Shown one piece after another: positions 62,229 to 64,000 of a DNA stretch of 64,000 nucleotides (positions are counted from its first letter, which is position 1; every line of letters begins with the position of its first letter). Below the pieces are notes generated by a model. That model was not told the DNA's origin. It worked only from the letters and a program-made list of their open reading frames with translations, and did no database searches. The DNA lies in NCBI RefSeq assembly GCF_015351075.1, contig NZ_JADKRS010000002.1, positions 372,001 to 436,000 of the forward strand, written 5' to 3'. Made by a program: the position numbers and the translations under genes. The stretch comes from Clavibacter sp. VKM Ac-2873. Lineage in GTDB: Bacteria > Actinomycetota > Actinomycetes > Actinomycetales > Microbacteriaceae.

Positions 62229-62783
62229 ATGACCGTTCGCACCCCGGACCCGAACATCCCCGACCCGAACTCCGGCTGGCTGTCGGACGTGGAGCTGGCG
62301 CAGATCCGGCAGCGGCTGCCCCTCCTCTACGTGGAGGCCGTGCCCGTGCGGGTCGACGGCATGGGCCAGGTCAAGGACATCGGCGTGCTGCTGCGTGCCA
62401 CGGTCACCGGTCAGATGACCCGCATGCTCGTCTCCGGCCGCGTCATGTACGGCGAGACCCTGCGCGACGCGCTCTTCCGCCACCTCGAGAAGGACCTCGG
62501 GCCGATGGCGTTCCCGCAGCTCCCCGCGAGCCCGACGCCGTTCTCGGTGGCCGAGTACTTCCCGTTCCCCGGCGCGAGCCCGTACACCGACGACCGGCAG
62601 CACGCCGTGTCGCTCGCCTACGTGGTGCCCGTGACGGGCACGTGCGATCCGCGCCAGGACGCGCTCGAGATCACCTGGATGACCCCGGAGGAGGCCGCCT
62701 CCGACGCGGTCTCGGCCGACATGGAGGGCGGCCGCGGCGCGCTCCTCCGCGCAGCCCTCGCCTCGGTGGGCGTGCTGCCCTAG
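62229..62783 (+). CDS. Nudix-fold protein (DUF4916-like)
   Basis: 184 residues. LYVEAVPVRVDGMGQVKDIGVLL starts the Nudix beta-sheet and GRVMYGETLRDALFRHLEKD is the Nudix box position. The box has G-x5-E but the later R-E-U-x-E-E block is RHLEKD: the paired metal-binding Glu residues are Lys and Asp. So it has a Nudix fold with an altered active site, as in the DUF4916 group, and may not hydrolyse nucleotides in the usual way. Short neighbours, no operon. Confidence 0.78.
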   Translation: MTVRTPDPNIPDPNSGWLSDVELAQIRQRLPLLYVEAVPVRVDGMGQVKDIGVLLRATVTGQMTRMLVSGRVMYGETLRDALFRHLEKDLGPMAFPQLPASPTPFSVAEYFPFPGASPYTDDRQHAVSLAYVVPVTGTCDPRQDALEITWMTPEEAASDAVSADMEGGRGALLRAALASVGVLP

Positions 62784-62848
62784 GAGTTCCGACCGGCTCG
62801 CCGGTCCAGCCGGCCCGGATCGGACGGCCCGGGTCCAGGCGGCCCGGT

Positions 62849-63472
62849 TCAGACGGCGGGGGCCCGCTCCGCGAACTCCGGCGGCTCGAGGTAGTGGCGA
62901 CGGAGGTCCTCGAACGCCTGGCTCGCGCCCGCCCCGACGCCGTAGCAGCGCTGCACGTGCAGGCCGTCCATGGCGGAGAGCACGACGGCGGCCGCGGCGG
63001 ACGGGTCGAGCTGCGGGTCGATGAGCCCGCGCGCCTGGTCGACGATGACGCCGGAGGTGATGCGCTCGAGCTCCCGGGCGCGGCGCTCGCGGAAGAGCTG
63101 GTGCAGCGGGTGGCCGGCGGCCGACGCCTCCGACGAGACGACGGCGATGACGCGCGTGAGACAGGCGCTCTGCTCGCCGTCGGCGATGACCACGGCCGCG
63201 TGCTCCGCGACGCTGCGAGGGCGGTGCAGCTCGATGGCGGCGGCGAGGCGCTCCTCGCGGCGCTCGAGCACGGCGAGCAGCAGCTCCTCCTTGCCGCTGA
63301 AGTGGTGCAGCAGGCCGGCGGGCGTGATCTCCGCGCGGGACGCGATCTCGCGCAGCGAGCTGCTGCGGTAGCCCTGCTCGGCGAACACCTCGATGGCGGT
63401 GCGGATGAGGAGCTCCCTGCGCTCCACGCCCTTGCGGTAGGGGCCACGGGTGGCGAGGGCGGCGCGGGTCAT
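62849..63472 (-). CDS. TetR-family transcriptional regulator
   Basis: 207 residues. The TetR helix-turn-helix is RRELLIRTAIEVFAEQGYRS and SLREIASRAEITPAGLLHHF. The ligand domain includes ERITSGVIVDQARGLIDPQL and VLSAMDGLHVQRCYGV, resembling the BetI/TetR_C_6 type. No target gene is evident; the gap upstream carries a terminator and no divergent gene. Confidence 0.9.
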   Translation of the reverse strand: MTRAALATRGPYRKGVERRELLIRTAIEVFAEQGYRSSSLREIASRAEITPAGLLHHFSGKEELLLAVLERREERLAAAIELHRPRSVAEHAAVVIADGEQSACLTRVIAVVSSEASAAGHPLHQLFRERRARELERITSGVIVDQARGLIDPQLDPSAAAAVVLSAMDGLHVQRCYGVGAGASQAFEDLRRHYLEPPEFAERAPAV

Positions 63473-63608
63473 TGGCTCACCGTAACCGGATGCCGCCGCG
63501 CGTCCGCCTGACCGTCCCCAGGCGCTGCCTCAGCTGTGGAGACTCGGGGCACGGACGCGTCGTCGTGTGTCTCTCGGAGACGGCGGAGGGCCCCGTCCGG
63601 GGACGACG

Positions 63609-63638
63609 GAGGGCCCCCGTCCGTGGACGGGGGCCCTC
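63609..63638 (-). terminator. Hairpin terminator after the edge gene
   Basis: gagggcccccgtc and gacgggggccctc form a perfect 13-bp stem with a cgtg loop, 36 bp past the stop of the minus-strand gene at 63674. Confidence 0.8.
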
Positions 63639-63673
63639 GACGCTCTGCCGGCGCGCGCTCGGCGCCGTGCGTT

Positions 63674-64000
63674 CTAGCGTCCGCTGGAGACGCGGCGGTG
63701 CGTGCGCGCACGACCGCCGGCCGCGGCGCCGCCGGAGGCCGCGGGGCGCTCCTGGCGGGGACGCGCGGGGGCGACGGACGAGCCGCCGCCGAAGCCCTCG
63801 GACGAGGTGCTGAACGTGCGGGGCGTGCCGCCGCCGCGCTGTCCGCCGGAGGCGGCGCCGTCACGACGACCCGACGCGGCGCCGTCACGGCGACCGCCGC
63901 CGACGGGCGCGCCGTCGCGGGCGGCGCGCTTGCGCTGGGCGTTGGCGCCCTGCGAGCGTCCGCCGCCGTTCGCGCGGCCGCCCTGCGACTGGCGCTGGGT
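63674..64000 (-). CDS. C-terminal tail of probable DEAD-box RNA helicase
   Basis: The frame enters from the right edge and ends at TAG 63674-63676; 108 residues are visible. They are Gly/Arg/Ser/Gln-rich (GGRANGGGRSQGANAQRKRA, SGRRDGAASGGQRGGGTPRT, RTHRRVSSGR), of the kind found at the C-terminus of actinobacterial DEAD/DEAH-box RNA helicases, where they bind RNA. The catalytic part is outside the window, so the family call is inference from tail composition. Confidence 0.5.
   Translation of the reverse strand, partial: TQRQSQGGRANGGGRSQGANAQRKRAARDGAPVGGGRRDGAASGRRDGAASGGQRGGGTPRTFSTSSEGFGGGSSVAPARPRQERPAASGGAAAGGRARTHRRVSSGR

Overview
The window is very GC-rich, densely coding DNA with short intergenic gaps, frequent GTG starts and 1-8 bp gene overlaps. 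It looks like a chromosomal segment of a high-GC actinobacterium. The gene mix (LacI-controlled sugar ABC operons, GH35/GH26 glycosidases, a cutinase-family protein, a class-E-type LAxTG surface protein, Lhr with an Nei-type glycosylase) suggests Microbacteriaceae, most likely a plant-associated Clavibacter-like species. That genus call is inference. I see no rRNA, convincing tRNA, CRISPR array, transposase or replication origin.

Layout. 1-7385: a carbohydrate uptake and hydrolysis operon on the minus strand (two permeases, binding protein, GH35 beta-galactosidase cut by the window edge), divergent from a LacI regulator across a perfect 14-bp palindrome; a GT9 glycosyltransferase follows lacI. 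7386-13930: an isolated RhuM-family gene, a DUF1023-type hydrolase, two tandem secreted GH26-like glycosidases, a C39-like cysteine protein and a small membrane protein. 13931-15660: a visibly less GC-rich island with a secreted cutinase-family protein and a second copy of the small membrane protein, bracketed by two identical 36-bp terminator hairpins. 15680-22513: an operon joined by 4-bp overlaps that encodes heptose activation (GmhA-, GmhB- and HldE-type functions), two of them fused to glycosyltransferases. 22643-36715: mixed housekeeping and regulatory genes (MarR, TetR, GNAT, class A beta-lactamase, MacB-like ABC exporter next to a two-component system, DedA, another GT9, DUF1266-like and S66 peptidase). 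36889-38155: a VbhA/Fic toxin-antitoxin pair followed by a decayed parDE remnant. 38109-46706: LuxR regulator, GlsB, ferritin-like protein, ABC exporter, and a second sugar-derivative locus (TIM-barrel isomerase divergent from ThuA and Gfo/Idh genes). 46927-54000: serine hydrolase, LAxTG-anchored PAP2 phosphatase, secreted amidase, PspC, ANTAR protein and an alternative sigma factor. 54172-64000: APC permease, Nei-type glycosylase, giant helicase Lhr, esterase, Nudix-like protein, TetR, and the C-terminal tail of a probable DEAD-box RNA helicase.

How the genes work together. Several modules pair a regulator with a visible inverted repeat in its own divergent promoter (LacI at 5073, MarR at 25014, TetR at 26003, possibly LuxR at 38799). 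The most unusual systems are the fused ADP-heptose-type pathway in an organism that should lack LPS and shows no HldD here; the Fic/VbhA pair in which the inhibitory Glu of the antitoxin and the Arg it would contact in the toxin are both absent; and the terminator-bracketed cutinase island.
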